From positions 6,835,001-6,899,000 of the forward strand of contig NC_133170.1 of NCBI RefSeq assembly GCF_040802235.1: a DNA stretch of 64,000 bases, written 5' to 3'. The stretch comes from Manis javanica (taxonomy: Eukaryota; Chordata; Mammalia; Pholidota; Manidae). Position numbers and translations under genes: made by a program. Positions 1 to 9,714 of the stretch are shown here, piece after piece; position 1 is the stretch's first letter, and each line of letters begins with the position of its first letter. The notes under the pieces were generated by a model. That model was not told the origin of the DNA, did not search any database, and saw only the letters and a list, made by a program, of their open reading frames with translations.

Positions 1-1093
1 GAGGGGATGGTAGGAACCTCTGATTTACAGTTGGTTGGTCGGAAGCACAGGCGACAACTTGCAATTGGAATGTGAAGTGGGGGTGAGGGGACGGTCTTGG
101 AGGTCCGAGCCCTTAACCTGGGGGATCGGAGGCTGTCTCCAGGTAGGGTGTCAGCGTTGGGATAAGACATGGAACACCCAGCTGGTGTCAGAGAATTGCT
201 TGAAAAACTCACTCTTGTGGTGTCAGAAGTGATGTGAAGTGGATTGTTCTGAGGACCTGAGAGCTCCGAATTCTCAGACTCTTATTGTATGTCATCTAAA
301 TGAAAGCAGTAGAGTTTTCCTTTATATCCAGACTCCTCTTTAAACCTTTCTGGGGAAAAAAAAGGAGAAAGATTTGAAATTCCATAGCACTGTTAGGCAA
401 AAGACAGACATGAGCAGGGTGGAAAGAGAGTAAAGGACACAAAGAGTTAATCAGATAAAACAAGAGAGATGGAAAGAACTCACAGAGTTGATTAGTTGAA
501 GTTTCAAGGGTCAGGAGTGACTTGGAATGTCCAGACACTCCCTCAGATGAAAAACAACTCCCCAGATGAGAAGCTTTTAAGCACAGACACTCCCCAGATA
601 AAGAAAAACATCAAGGCGCAGCCCATGTCTTCATTTTACCAATTAGATCAGGCCTCCCAGGCCAAGGATTGTCAATCAAAGACTTCTCCACCCTGTCAAA
701 AACCCCAAAAAGCAGCCTCACAGTAAGTAGTTGAGGCCTGCTCGGTTACTGTTACAGTGCAATACAACTTACTTTGCTTTCTTGACTTTGGGTTCATGTC
801 TCACTCTATCTGACCTCCCTGCAACATCAAACCAAACTCCTTCCTAACACCACCATATGTAGGGAAGGCTCTCCATAAACTCTCCAACCTCTCCAGTAGC
901 TAATAGTCTTCTGGAGCATTCACCCCACTTTCTTGCCCATTGTTCAAAATTCACTTAGCTTATCTTCTTCTCCCTCACCCTTCCTCAAACACCCAAGATG
1001 GACTAAGCAGAGATGTGACTGAAATCCTGATCAGGGGAGTTTTAGCAGGGCAGTCTGTCTGGGTGGGTTGGAGAGTCTAAGGGATTGATTTTG
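1..1093. other. unannotated sequence
   Basis: I recognise no gene, RNA or repeat here. The short reading frames are interrupted and lack recognisable domains. The composition is ordinary mammalian intergenic DNA. Confidence 0.5.
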
Positions 1094-1109
1094 AAATACC
1101 ATTTGCAAG

Positions 1110-1512
1110 CGCCAAATAATTTCCCTCGCTTGTGGAGTATAACAAGGAAGCCAAACTGAAGGAACAAAACAGCAGCAGAGTCACAGACTCCAAGAAGGGA
1201 CTAGTGGTTACCAAAGGGGAGGGGTGTGTGACGGCGGGCAGGGAGGGAGGAAGAAGGGACTGAGGGGTACTATGTTTAGTGCACATGGTGTGGGGGGGTC
1301 ACGGGGAGAACAGTGCAGCACAGAGAAGGCACACAGTGACTCTGTGGCATCTTACTACACTGATGGACAGTGCCTGCATTGGGGCGTGGGTGGGGACTTG
1401 ATAATATGGGAAAGTATAAGTAACCACATTGTTTTTTCAGGTGAAACCTTCATAAGAGTGTATATCAATAATACCTTAATAAAAAATAAATAAATACATA
1501 AATAAATAAATG
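1110..1512 (+). mobile_element. L1 3' end, 5'-truncated
   Basis: The segment runs through L1 3'-UTR text (gaaggaacaaaacagcagca ... ggtgaaaccttcataag ... aataccttaataaaaaataa) and ends in an A-rich tail. It is flanked by an 11-bp direct repeat, ccatttgcaag, at 1099-1109 and 1513-1523, the target-site duplication expected of L1 integration. The same 3' end occurs at 34621-35141. It is heavily 5'-truncated and carries no ORF2. Confidence 0.85.
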
Positions 1513-1523
1513 CCATTTGCAAG

Positions 1524-2912
1524 AGATGGACATTATTTTTCCTTGCTTCTCCAAAAGAAGGAACAGTGAATGTCAGATTTCTGGAATGGGAACAGTCTGG
1601 ATATTGGGAATTAAATTTGAAGTCTGCAAGAAAATGGAAGACATCCAAGCATCACTTTCCAGTTGACACAGCTCCTGAATGCAGAATGACATGAAATGCA
1701 TGTAAAATGAGGTCACAGAATGATGATGCGCTTATCCAGCATGAAGCTTACACCTGTCACTTACACCCATCGCCAGGCACCCACCATCCTCCTCCTGCAC
1801 CCACTCCAGCTGTTCTCAGCTGAAAGGCGCCACTCTGCTGTTCCCAGTACAGACCCCTCCCCACCACAACCCCACACCATACATTTGTTCACCCCAACTT
1901 CAAATCTGTGTACTAAAAGCTTGCATCAAAGTAGTAATTCAGCAACAACTGCTTAAAATAAAATAGAAATGATCAGGTTACTCTAGGATCTCACAATGAA
2001 GACAGCTAAAATACAAGGTAGCCTACCATGAAACAGAGAACATCACAGAGCCAATGAAGTAAGTGTCCGTGTAGGGCACAAATGGCGACCCAAGGACATA
2101 AATATGAAAATGTTAAATGACATCAGATTAATATTCCAAAACCTCTCTACATTAATGTGAAATATTCTGTTAATCATCTAACTGATTTATGTCCTCAAGT
2201 GTCATATAATGCAATGGCAAGATAAAAATGTACAAAAAAAACCAGTGTATGTCAATAAACATAGCTTCCAAGGAGGTGTCTACAGACTTTTAACACTGTC
2301 TATATAAAAGGCTATTTTATTTGAGGTGGGTTTTTGAAGAGGCCAGTGGAGATTAGGGGTCTGCCAAGCTCTCTATGAGAAGCTAATTTGCAATTACTCA
2401 CTTGTTATATAAAGAAAATCTGCCTTCTGCGGAGACTGGGGATTCGTTAAGGGCAAGGATAATTTCTGATTTACTCTTCTCTGTTTCCCCAGCAGATAGC
2501 CAACAAATATTGACTGGCACTCTTGTTTGAGTAGTAGTGGGAGAGTAGGACAGTGTCCGAGAAGAGGGAAAATGGTCAGCGTTGTGTTCTGAAGGATGCT
2601 GGAAGCTGAGCTTGCAGAACCAGTCAGCCGCTGTGGAAACCCAGAGCGAGGAACTAAAGCCAGGGGGTCCCCAGAACAGTGAGAGCTGTAACAATCTGCC
2701 CTAGAAGACTACAGGACAGCTGGGCATCTGGATTTACAAATTGGCTCTATAATGAGAATACCCACACTTGTAATAGAAAACTATTATTTTCTGGGGATTA
2801 CCCAGGAATTCTCCTTAAAATATAATTTAGGGAACTGCCTTTGTTAATTCCCTTATTTCTTTATCCATACTAGGTCATACCTGTTCACCTGCTTCTTTTT
2901 TATTGACTAGAT
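1524..2912. other. unannotated sequence
   Basis: No gene or recognisable repeat. Several short open frames occur by chance without motifs. An old repeat too decayed to see by eye is possible. Confidence 0.45.
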
Positions 2913-3430
2913 CAGGGGTCAGCAACCTACATGCAGCCTGTTTTTATGTGACCCCTGGGCAAAAGGTGGTATTACCTTTTTATTTTATTCTATTAACTTT
3001 TATTTTTAACTGCACTATAGTTGATATACAATATTATGTTGGTTTCAGATGCACAGCATAGTGATTCCACAACTATATACATTACTAAATGCTAAATGCT
3101 CACCATAGAGTAGTTGCCATCTGTCCACATACAAAGATATTACAATACTATTGACTATGTTTCCTGTGCTTTGCTTTCATCCCTGCAACTAAAGCATTAC
3201 CTTTTTAAATGGCTGGGAAAAAAAATCAAAGTAATATTTAACCCATGAAAATGATATGAAGTTCAAAGTTCAATGTTTACAAATGGTTTTGTTTGGACAT
3301 ACCCATGCTCATTCACTTACATACACTTTGGTGCTACAATGATACAGTTGAATACTTGCAACAGAGACCCTATGGCCCACAAAACTGAAGATATTTATGA
3401 GCTGGCCCTTTAAGAAAAAGTTTACTGACC
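2913..3430 (-). repeat. hAT-type MITE split by an L1 insertion
   Basis: The left end reads caggggtcagcaacct. The right end (about 3385-3430: gagctggccctttaagaaaa, then gtttactgacc) matches the reverse complement of the family's TIR and 'gggccag' start. The same family occurs in + orientation at 60929-61254. An L1 3' UTR at 2983-3195 interrupts it. The exact RepeatMasker subfamily (a MER/Charlie group) was not determined. Confidence 0.6.
2983..3195 (-). mobile_element. L1 3' UTR fragment inside the hAT MITE
   Basis: The T-rich start (poly-A tail on the minus strand) and the text ttgatatacaatattatgtt ... catagtgattccacaacta are typical of a laurasiatherian L1 3' UTR read in reverse. A 12-bp duplication, attaccttttta, at 2971-2982 and 3196-3207 brackets it. 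This marks an L1 insertion into the older MITE. Confidence 0.75.
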
Positions 3431-4039
3431 AGATCAACCCACCCATAGAAAGGTCAGTGTGAAAGTGGTAGGTCAACCAGGTAAACGTTAGAAAAGATAA
3501 AATGTGCAAGTTTTCATTGGTGCTCTTGCCTCAGGAGGAGGCTTCAAACCATAGACTTCAAGTACTCAGTTCCCTTTAACAAATTTTCTCCATTTCAGCC
3601 TAATACCATTAAATATTTGATCATCTAGCTTCCTTTGCTTTAATGGTGATTTTGTTTCATTGGTAGGTCAGCCCGTATAGATAACATTCACATTTGTAAG
3701 GTCTCTGAGTCTTTCGCCTTCCTGTCAAAGTGATTTTATATCGGAAATTGAAGACTTGGCCTCTGACTGTGATTGGCTACCTCAGAGCTTGCGTGTGGGG
3801 AGAGAATTCAGCACTCTGAGCTCAATGTAATTGTAAACTAATACATTGGCTTTCTTAGGCAATCACGGTAGCCTACTTCCCATTGTCCATTCTTAAGAGA
3901 TGGACTTGCTGTTGGCGAAATCAGGGCAGTGCCTGGAACACACCAAGCTCCTGATAAATTTTACAGATTATTATTAAAGAATTTCCTCTAGGGGATTCAA
4001 GGCATTGATAGGAGTTATTTTTTTAGTAAACTGCATTTT
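3431..4039. other. unannotated 5' flank of the provirus
   Basis: No gene or clear repeat was seen between the MITE and the provirus. It ends with the attac target duplication (4040-4044). Confidence 0.5.
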
Positions 4040-4044
4040 ATTAC
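4040..4044. repeat. target-site duplication, left copy
   Basis: attac directly abuts the first TG of the 5' LTR and is repeated at 12039-12043 after the terminal CA of the 3' LTR. This shows that both proviral ends are intact. Confidence 0.9.
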
Positions 4045-4367
4045 TGTAGGATCTGAAGAATCAAAAGTTAGCATAAGCATAGCCATCTTAAAGGCTTAAA
4101 CACCACCCTCTAACCTAGAAGGAGGAAAATTATTAGAACCTTGAAAAACAAGTTAGTCAGCCAGTGTTAATTGTAATGACCTTTAGTTAGCTAACCTCAA
4201 ATCAGTTAATCATACATACCAAGCTTATCTTGCTAGAACCACCCTAAACATTCTGAAAGTGATTTTATCTAACCAGACCTCCAGGATGTGGCGTCAGCCG
4301 AAAATTTATGTGTCTATGGAAAAACACTGTATAGTGGCTGTGGAAAATGCTGCCCCTTTGAAAATGC

Positions 4368-4374
4368 TATAAAA
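4368..4374 (+). promoter_or_regulatory. LTR TATA box
   Basis: tataaaa in the 5' LTR, 89 nt upstream of the aataaa signal. This is the spacing expected for a U3 core promoter followed by a short R. The 3' LTR has the same box at 11867-11873. Confidence 0.8.
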
Positions 4375-4456
4375 ACTTCTGGCTTTGTGTGTTCAGGGTC
4401 CTTGTTGAGACCCGCTGCGTCGGGCTGATGCTTGAACCCCAGCTAGCTGGTTCCTG

Positions 4457-4462
4457 AATAAA
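4457..4462 (+). promoter_or_regulatory. LTR poly(A) signal
   Basis: aataaa within R of the 5' LTR. The functional copy for a proviral transcript is in the 3' LTR at 11956-11961. Confidence 0.75.
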
Positions 4463-4541
4463 TTCCTCTTGCTTGTTGCATCAAGAGACGCCTTTCATGA
4501 GTGAGTTGGGGCGGCATCCTCCTCTGGAAGAATCCAACATT

Positions 4542-4559
4542 TGGGGGCTCGTCCGGGAT
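4542..4559 (+). promoter_or_regulatory. primer binding site, tRNA-Pro type
   Basis: tgggggctcgtccgggat, two bases after the LTR end, is the 18-nt gammaretroviral tRNA-Pro PBS with no visible mismatch. Minus-strand synthesis would prime here. Confidence 0.93.
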
Positions 4560-4603
4560 CTGCGGTCGCCCCGCTTCACTCCTAGAGCCTCTCTTGGAGG
4601 AAG

Positions 4604-4609
4604 AGGTAA
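4604..4609 (+). promoter_or_regulatory. candidate 5' splice donor
   Basis: AG/GTAA (agaggtaaaaatt) lies 45 nt beyond the PBS in the leader, a plausible donor for the spliced env mRNA. It is inferred from consensus only; other donors cannot be excluded. Confidence 0.4.
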
Positions 4610-4792
4610 AAATTAGTGGCGCCTTGAGTTGTCTGTGTTCTGTCTTCTGTTTTTCAGCGGGACCGGTCGGAATTCTGAAAAGGGTACCCTCTGTCTGGCA
4701 GTCGTCCCGATCCCGTAAAGGGGTCGAGACTGCGGTCGGTAGACGTACTTGGAGTACCGCAGGCTGCAACCCTGGGGGACGCCTCGGGGAGA

Positions 4793-5014
4793 TTGGAGGG
4801 CCAGGGACGCCTGGTGGCCTCTCATCTGTTTTTCCGGCAAAGTGAACCTGATGAGATAGGGTTGATTTTTGGGCACCAGGAATATCAACCCTCCGATTCC
4901 TTTCGGTTTCTGATTGAAAATCTGAGAAAAACCAAAAGCAGCCGCTGTGTGTCTAATGTGTGTGTGTCTTTGTTTTTTGTGTCTTTTACATGCCTAATTA
5001 TCGTGGTATTGGCA
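4793..5014 (+). pseudogene. glyco-gag-like N-terminal leader in frame with gag
   Basis: An ATG at 4793 opens a 74-codon stretch that runs without a stop into the gag ATG at 5015. Its last ~19 residues, ending [12 protein letters not shown], are strongly hydrophobic. It follows a basic stretch (LRKTKSSR). Murine and related gammaretroviruses make an alternative glycosylated Gag from an upstream start, with a leader of similar size ending in a membrane anchor and type II orientation. The reading frame, length and hydrophobic end match that pattern, but here the start is AUG. Whether it was ever translated is inferred. Any product would now end at the gag stop at 5735. Confidence 0.6.
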
Positions 5015-5451
5015 ATGGGACAGACAGTGACGACCCCACTTAGCCTGACGCTAGATCATTGGACAGAAGTAAAGACTAGGGCACATAATTTGTCAGTAGA
5101 AGTTAAGAAAAGACCTTGGCAGACTTTCTGCATCTCCGAATGGCCCACCTTCAATGTAGGGTGGGCCCTGGAGGGAACTTTTGATCTCTCCACTTTATTA
5201 GCAGTAAAAGCTGTTGTCTTCCAGGATTCATCTCAAGGACACCCAAATCAGCAACCCTACACTGTAGTCTGGCAAGAGTTGGTGGAGAACCCACCACCCT
5301 GGGTAAAGCCCTGGGTGCAAAAGAAAACGGGCCCTCAAGTTTTAGCTGCCCAGACCCAACCTCAGAGCAAGGAAAAAGAAACTACTAAAGTTCACCCTGA
5401 CACTCAAGATTTGCTTATGGTTGATGATCCCCCTTCTTACCCTCCTGCCCC

Positions 5452-5545
5452 TACGGCACCCCCGGCCCCGGCACCCCCGGCCCTGGCACCGCCAGCCCCG
5501 GCACCCCCAGCACCGCCAGCCCCGGCACCCCTGGCACCCTCAGTC
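5452..5545 (+). repeat. Pro/Ala-coding minisatellite in gag p12
   Basis: Imperfect repeats of ccggcacccc / ccagccccgg encode roughly 30 residues of alternating Pro and Ala between the PPSY motif and the CA start. The direct-repeat structure implies slippage expansion. The frame is kept. Confidence 0.8.
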
Positions 5546-6622
5546 CCTGATGCTGAGGCAGTGGGACCGGCTTCGGGACCTGCCCAGGGAACTCGGCGCC
5601 ACCGAGGGGCCACCTTGGACCCACCAGGTATTTTTCCTCTCCGGTCTTATAGAGTTCCCATCCTCGGGGAAGAGGGGGACCCACCTTTCCAACCTCTGCA
5701 ATATTGGCCATTTTCCTCTGCTGATATATATAATTAGAAAGCTAACCACCCTCCCTTTTCAGAGGAACCGCAGAGACTAACTGGGCTGATAGAGTCCCTG
5801 ATGTTTTCCCACCAGCCCGCCTGGGATGACTGTCAGCAGCTTTTGCAGGTGCTCTTCACCACGGAAGAAAGAGAGAGGATCCTCCTGCAGGCACGAAAGA
5901 ACGTGCCTGGGACCGATGGACGACCATCGCAACTCCCTCATGACATAGAGAGGGGTTTCCCGTTGACCAGACCCAACTGGGACTTTAATTCTCCAGAAGG
6001 TAGAGAGCGACTAACCATCTATCGCCAGGCTCTGGTGGCAGGTCTCCGTGGGGCCACAAGACGCCCCACCAATTTGGCCAAGGTAAGAGAGGTCAGTCAG
6101 GGGGCCACTGAGGCACCCGCAGTGTACCTAGAACGCCTGATGGAAGCCTTCAGGCGGTATACTCCTTTTGACCCCACTTCTGAGGAGCACAGTGCTTCAG
6201 TGGCTCTTGCCTTTATTGGGCAATCAGCACCTGATATTAGAAAAAAGCTTCAGAGACTAGAAGGCTTACAGGATTTGTCGCTGAGGGATTTGGTGAAAGA
6301 AGCTGAGAAAGTTTATCATAAGAGAGAGACTGAGGAAGAGAAGGAATTAAAGAAAGAAAAGAAAAGAGAGAGTAAAGAGGAAAAGAGGGACAGGAAGCAT
6401 GAGAGAAATTTAACAAAGATCTTGGCCGCAGTAGTAGAAAGTAAGGGACGCCCACCCTCCAGTAGTAGAACTAGTAAGGCAGGGCACCTGGGCAACTGGC
6501 CTCCTTTAGATAAAGATCAATGTGCATACTGTAAGGAGAAAAGACATTAGGTGAAAGAATGCCCTAAAAAGCCACTGCAGAAGCCCCCAAAAAAGGTGTT
6601 GTCTCTGCTGGAAGACGAAGAT

Positions 6623-6625
6623 TAG
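6623..6625 (+). promoter_or_regulatory. gag/pol TAG readthrough site
   Basis: A TAG ends gag and the protease frame continues in the same phase (gac gaa gat tag gga aga). This is the gammaretroviral arrangement, in which suppression of a UAG gives Gag-Pol. A GC-rich stretch follows (gggctcggagcccctccccg), which could form the stimulatory fold, but I did not model the pseudoknot. Confidence 0.75.
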
Positions 6626-6960
6626 GGAAGACGGGGCTCGGAGCCCCTCCCCGAGCCCAGGGTAACTCTGAAAGTGGAGGGGCAACCCGTTGAGTTCCTA
6701 GTAGACACCAGTGCTCAACATTCTGTATTAACTAAAGACAAGGGCCCTCTCTCTGGCAAAAAGTCTTGGGTGATTAGAGCTACAGGCCAGAAACAATATG
6801 CATGGACCGACCACCCGAAGAACAGTAGACTTAGGAGTAGGACGAGTAAGTCACTCGTTCCTCATTATACCAGAATGCCCTATGCCCCTGTTAGAAAGAG
6901 ACATCTTAACCAAAGTAGGAGCCCAAATATCTTTTCAAGCTGAGAAACCTCTGGTGACTA
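6626..6960 (+). pseudogene. pol: pol: protease, altered active site and frameshift
   Basis: The region continues gag in phase. It holds the retropepsin active-site neighbourhood [14 protein letters not shown] at about 6689-6730, where the catalytic Asp is codon 6704-6706. The third residue of the retroviral D-T/S-G triad is Ser (agt, 6710-6712) instead of Gly, which should abolish or cripple activity. Near 6800-6815 the reading continues in the +1 frame (TVDLGVGRV... [14 protein letters not shown]), so there is also an indel. The product would be a homodimeric aspartic protease that processes Gag and Gag-Pol. Confidence 0.88.
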
Positions 6961-7880
6961 ATCAGGAAAATAAGCCTTTGAACTTGAGCATTCTGACCAT
7001 AAGATTGGAAGACGAGTACTGTCTTTTTATGGAACCAGAGCCCTCCCGAATTAGTCAGGAGTGGCTCGACAGATTCCCGGGAGCTTGGGCGGAGACAGCG
7101 GGCATGGAGCTCGCCAAGAACCAGCCCCCTGTAGTCATAGAACTCAAAGCTTCAGCCTTACCAGTGACTGTGAGGCAATATCCAATGAGTAGAGAAGCCA
7201 GAGATAGAATTAGGCCACATACCCAGAAGCTTATGGAACAAGGAATATTAGTAAAATGTCAATCCCCATAGAACACCCCCTTGCTGCCTGTAAAAAAGGC
7301 AGGAACGGGAGATTACCGACCAGTACAAGATTTGAAAGAAGTTAACAAAAGGACACAGGACATTCACCCCACCGTGCCAAATCCTTATAACTTGCTAAGT
7401 TCCCTGGCCCCAGAAAATATCTGGTATTCAGTTTTAGATTTAAAAGATGCTTTCTTTTGTCTGCGCTTGCACCAAAACAGCCAACTGCTGTTTGCCTTTG
7501 AGTGGAAAGATCCCACCACAGGAACTACTGGGCAATTGACCTAGACTCGTTTGCCACAAGGATTCAAGAACTCGCCCACCCTCTTCGATGAGGCTCTACA
7601 TCAAGACTTGGCTTTCTACCGAGCTTCAAACCCACAGGTAACTTTGTTGCAATATGTTGATGACTTATTGATAGCCGCCCCCACCCGGAAAACTTGCCAA
7701 GAGGCCACTGAAGCCCTTTTGACTGAACTTGCTAAATTAGGGTATAGCGCATCTGCTAAGAAAGCACAGATCTGCCAACAACAAGTGACTTATTTGAGAT
7801 ATTCCCTGAGAGATGGGAAAAGATGGCTTACTGAAGCCCGAAAGCAGACTGTGACGCAGATTCTGGTTCCCACTACCGCA
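6961..7880 (+). pseudogene. pol: pol: reverse transcriptase palm/fingers, 3' part deleted
   Basis: Polymerase motifs are visible: LDLKDAFF with the first catalytic Asp at 7437-7439, LPQGFKNSP at about 7551-7577, and YVDD at 7653-7664. Two TAG codons interrupt an otherwise single frame, at 7269-7271 and 7542-7544, both at family Trp positions. After about 7860 the sequence jumps from the end of the palm straight to text that precedes RNase H, with a frame change and TGA at 7911-7913. The thumb and connection are therefore missing, which I estimate at around 0.7 kb from family sizes. No active polymerase could be made. Confidence 0.92.
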
Positions 7881-8466
7881 CGCCATCCTAAACCCGGCTA
7901 CTCTGCTCCCTGATCCGGGGAAAGAAGTACTCCATACCTGCCAGGAAATCCTGGCTGAAGAGACAGGGACCCGCCGGGACTTACGAGATCAGCCCCTGGA
8001 AGGACCAGGACTCCTGACTTGGTACACAGACGGGAGCAGTTACATCATGGGAAGTAAGAGGATGGCGGGAGCTGCAGTAGTAGATGATGACCGGATTGTG
8101 TGGGCCAGCGGACTCCCAACGGGCACTTCTGCACAGCGAGCATAACTCGTCGCCCTGACTCAGGCTCTAAGGATGGCAGAAGGTAAGAGACTTAACGTCT
8201 ACACTGACAGCCGATACGCTTTTGCCACCACTCATATACACGGGGCTATTTATAGACAGAGAGAGCTGTTAACTTCTGCTGGGAAAAATGTTAAAAACAA
8301 ACAGGAAATTTTAGATTTGTTAGAAGCCATCCATAGGCCTAAGGAAGTAGCGATAATACATTGCGCTGGACATCAGAAAGATGACTCTCCAATAGCTCAA
8401 GGAAAACGGAGGGTGGACCAAGCCACAAAACAAGCAGCTCAGAGAGTGAACATTTTACCCCTCCAG
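7881..8466 (+). pseudogene. pol: pol: RNase H domain, one nonsense codon
   Basis: The domain begins upstream of WYTDGSS, whose first catalytic Asp is at 8029-8031. A TAA at 8143-8145 falls at the conserved acidic position of the second RNase H motif (before LVALTQAL). The third motif, TDSRYAF, has its Asp at 8206-8208. The C-terminal His is in IIHCAGHQK and a late Asp in RRVDQATKQ. Frame phase here differs from RT because of the deletion upstream. Function in the virus would be removal of genomic RNA from the hybrid. Confidence 0.88.
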
Positions 8467-9714
8467 GTGCACCTGGAAGCAACATGTGTTAAGAGCTTCC
8501 AGTATACACCCAAGGATCTCGCTCAGATGGACAAACTGGGGTTCCAAAAATCTTCACCCCTTGGAACATATGAGTCAGGAAGTAGGAAGAATGTTCTGCC
8601 CCAGAAAGAGGCAGGAGAATATTTGAGGCAATTACATCAATTGACTCATTTAGGGGCCAAGAACTTAAAAGCCCTGGTTCAACACTCCCCTTATCATATC
8701 ATTAGTTTGGAAAAAATGGCAGACGAGGTAGTGAAAAATTATGTCCCTTGCCAATTAGTAAATGTGAATAAACATCAAATGATATGTGGAAAAAGGCTTC
8801 GCGGAGATCGACCGGGAGCTTACTGGGAAGTTGACTTCACTGAAATTAAGCCTGCTAAGTATAGATATAAGTACCTTTTAGTTTTTTTAGATACTTTTTC
8901 AGGATGGACAGAAGCTTTCCCCACCAGGACGGAGACAGCCCAGACAGTATCCAAAAAGATACTTGAAGAAATATTTCCAAAGTTCGGAATCCCCAAGGTA
9001 ATCGGTTCTGATAATAGACCTGCTTTCGTTGCCCAGGTAAGTCAGGGATTGGCCAAGATCCTGGAGACAGATTAGAAATTGCATTGTGCATACAGGCCCC
9101 AGAGCTCAGGACAGGTAGAAAAGATGAATAGAACTCTAAAAGAGACCTTGACTAAATTGTCCATAGAGACTAGTTTGTGTGATTGGTTAGTCCTCCTTCC
9201 CTTCGCTTTATTTCGAGTCCGAAACACTCCCGGCCGCTTTGGGCTAACACCCTTTGAGATAATGTTTGGAGCCCCGGCTCCGCTCGAGTCGGCTCACCTC
9301 CACGCATCCCCCGAATGTGTAACTAATAAGTTTCTGCTTGAAAAGTTACGGGCCCTAGAAGTTGTACAGAGAGAAGTGTGGGCCACCATCCGGGAAGCCT
9401 ATTGGCCGGAAGACCTGTCGGTGCCTCATCAGTTCCAGGTGGGAGACCCCGTTTACATAAGACGACACCGAACAGGAAACCTTAAGCCTCGGTAGAAAGG
9501 ACCCTTCATCGTCCTCTTGACCACTCCCACAGCCGTGAAAGTAGATGGCATCTCCTCCTGGGTACACGCTTCACATCTGAAGAAAGCGCCCCAGCCGGAC
9601 TCGGATTGGCAAGTAACTCGGACTGATAACCCCCTTAAGCTTCACTTGTGTAAGAAGAACTATGTTATTAGTGATTCTGATGCTCCTGCTACTTCCAACC
9701 CACCAGAACCCTAA
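8467..9714 (+). pseudogene. pol: pol: integrase, two nonsense codons
   Basis: The N-terminal zinc-finger region has its two His (LHQLTHLG region), but the Cys pair is damaged: only one Cys (NYVPCQLVN) is present. The DDE core shows Asp at 8833-8835 (WEVDFTE), Asp at 9010-9012 (IGSDNRPAF, with Arg where the family has Gly) and Glu at 9118-9120 (GQVEKMNRTLK). TAG codons at 9073-9075 and 9493-9495 fall at family Trp positions, the second in the C-terminal SH3-like domain. Natural pol stop TAA is at 9712-9714, inside the env start. Confidence 0.93.

Larger units (their letters stand above)
4045..4539 (+). repeat. 5' LTR of the provirus
   Basis: It starts TGTAGG and ends CCAACA. A TATA box lies at 4368-4374 (tataaaa) and a poly(A) signal aataaa at 4457-4462. 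R should begin roughly 25 nt after the TATA box. U3 carries no obvious long direct-repeat enhancer. It is aligned over its whole length with 11544-12038 with about 10 substitutions and no indel. Its left half resembles the LTR at 40763-41284 (minus strand). Confidence 0.96.
5015..6625 (+). pseudogene. gag: gag polyprotein (MA-p12-CA-NC), two premature stops
   Basis: It starts [13 protein letters not shown], so a myristoylated Gly2 is predicted. The frame runs to a TAG at 6623. MA is followed by a p12-like region with a PPSY late-domain motif (about 5429-5440) and a long Pro/Ala repeat (5452-5545). CA starts near RSYRVPILG and holds a major homology region near [16 protein letters not shown]. 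The CA C-terminus is a highly charged helix, and a single CCHC knuckle follows in NC. Nonsense TAG codons occur at 5735-5737 (early CA) and 6548-6550 (inside the knuckle, between its H and last C), both at family Trp positions. The rest is in one frame over 537 codons. The terminal TAG is the normal gag end and in this family is partly read through into pol. Confidence 0.95.

Noticed and set aside
4443..4888. Minus-strand open frames in the LTR and leader
   Set aside because: They overlap the PBS and gag leader and have no motif; they are shadows of + strand retroviral sequence.
9013..9015. Provirus integrase as potentially functional
   Set aside because: The DDE residues are present, but two nonsense codons, a substituted Gly next to the second Asp and a lost zinc-finger Cys make activity implausible.
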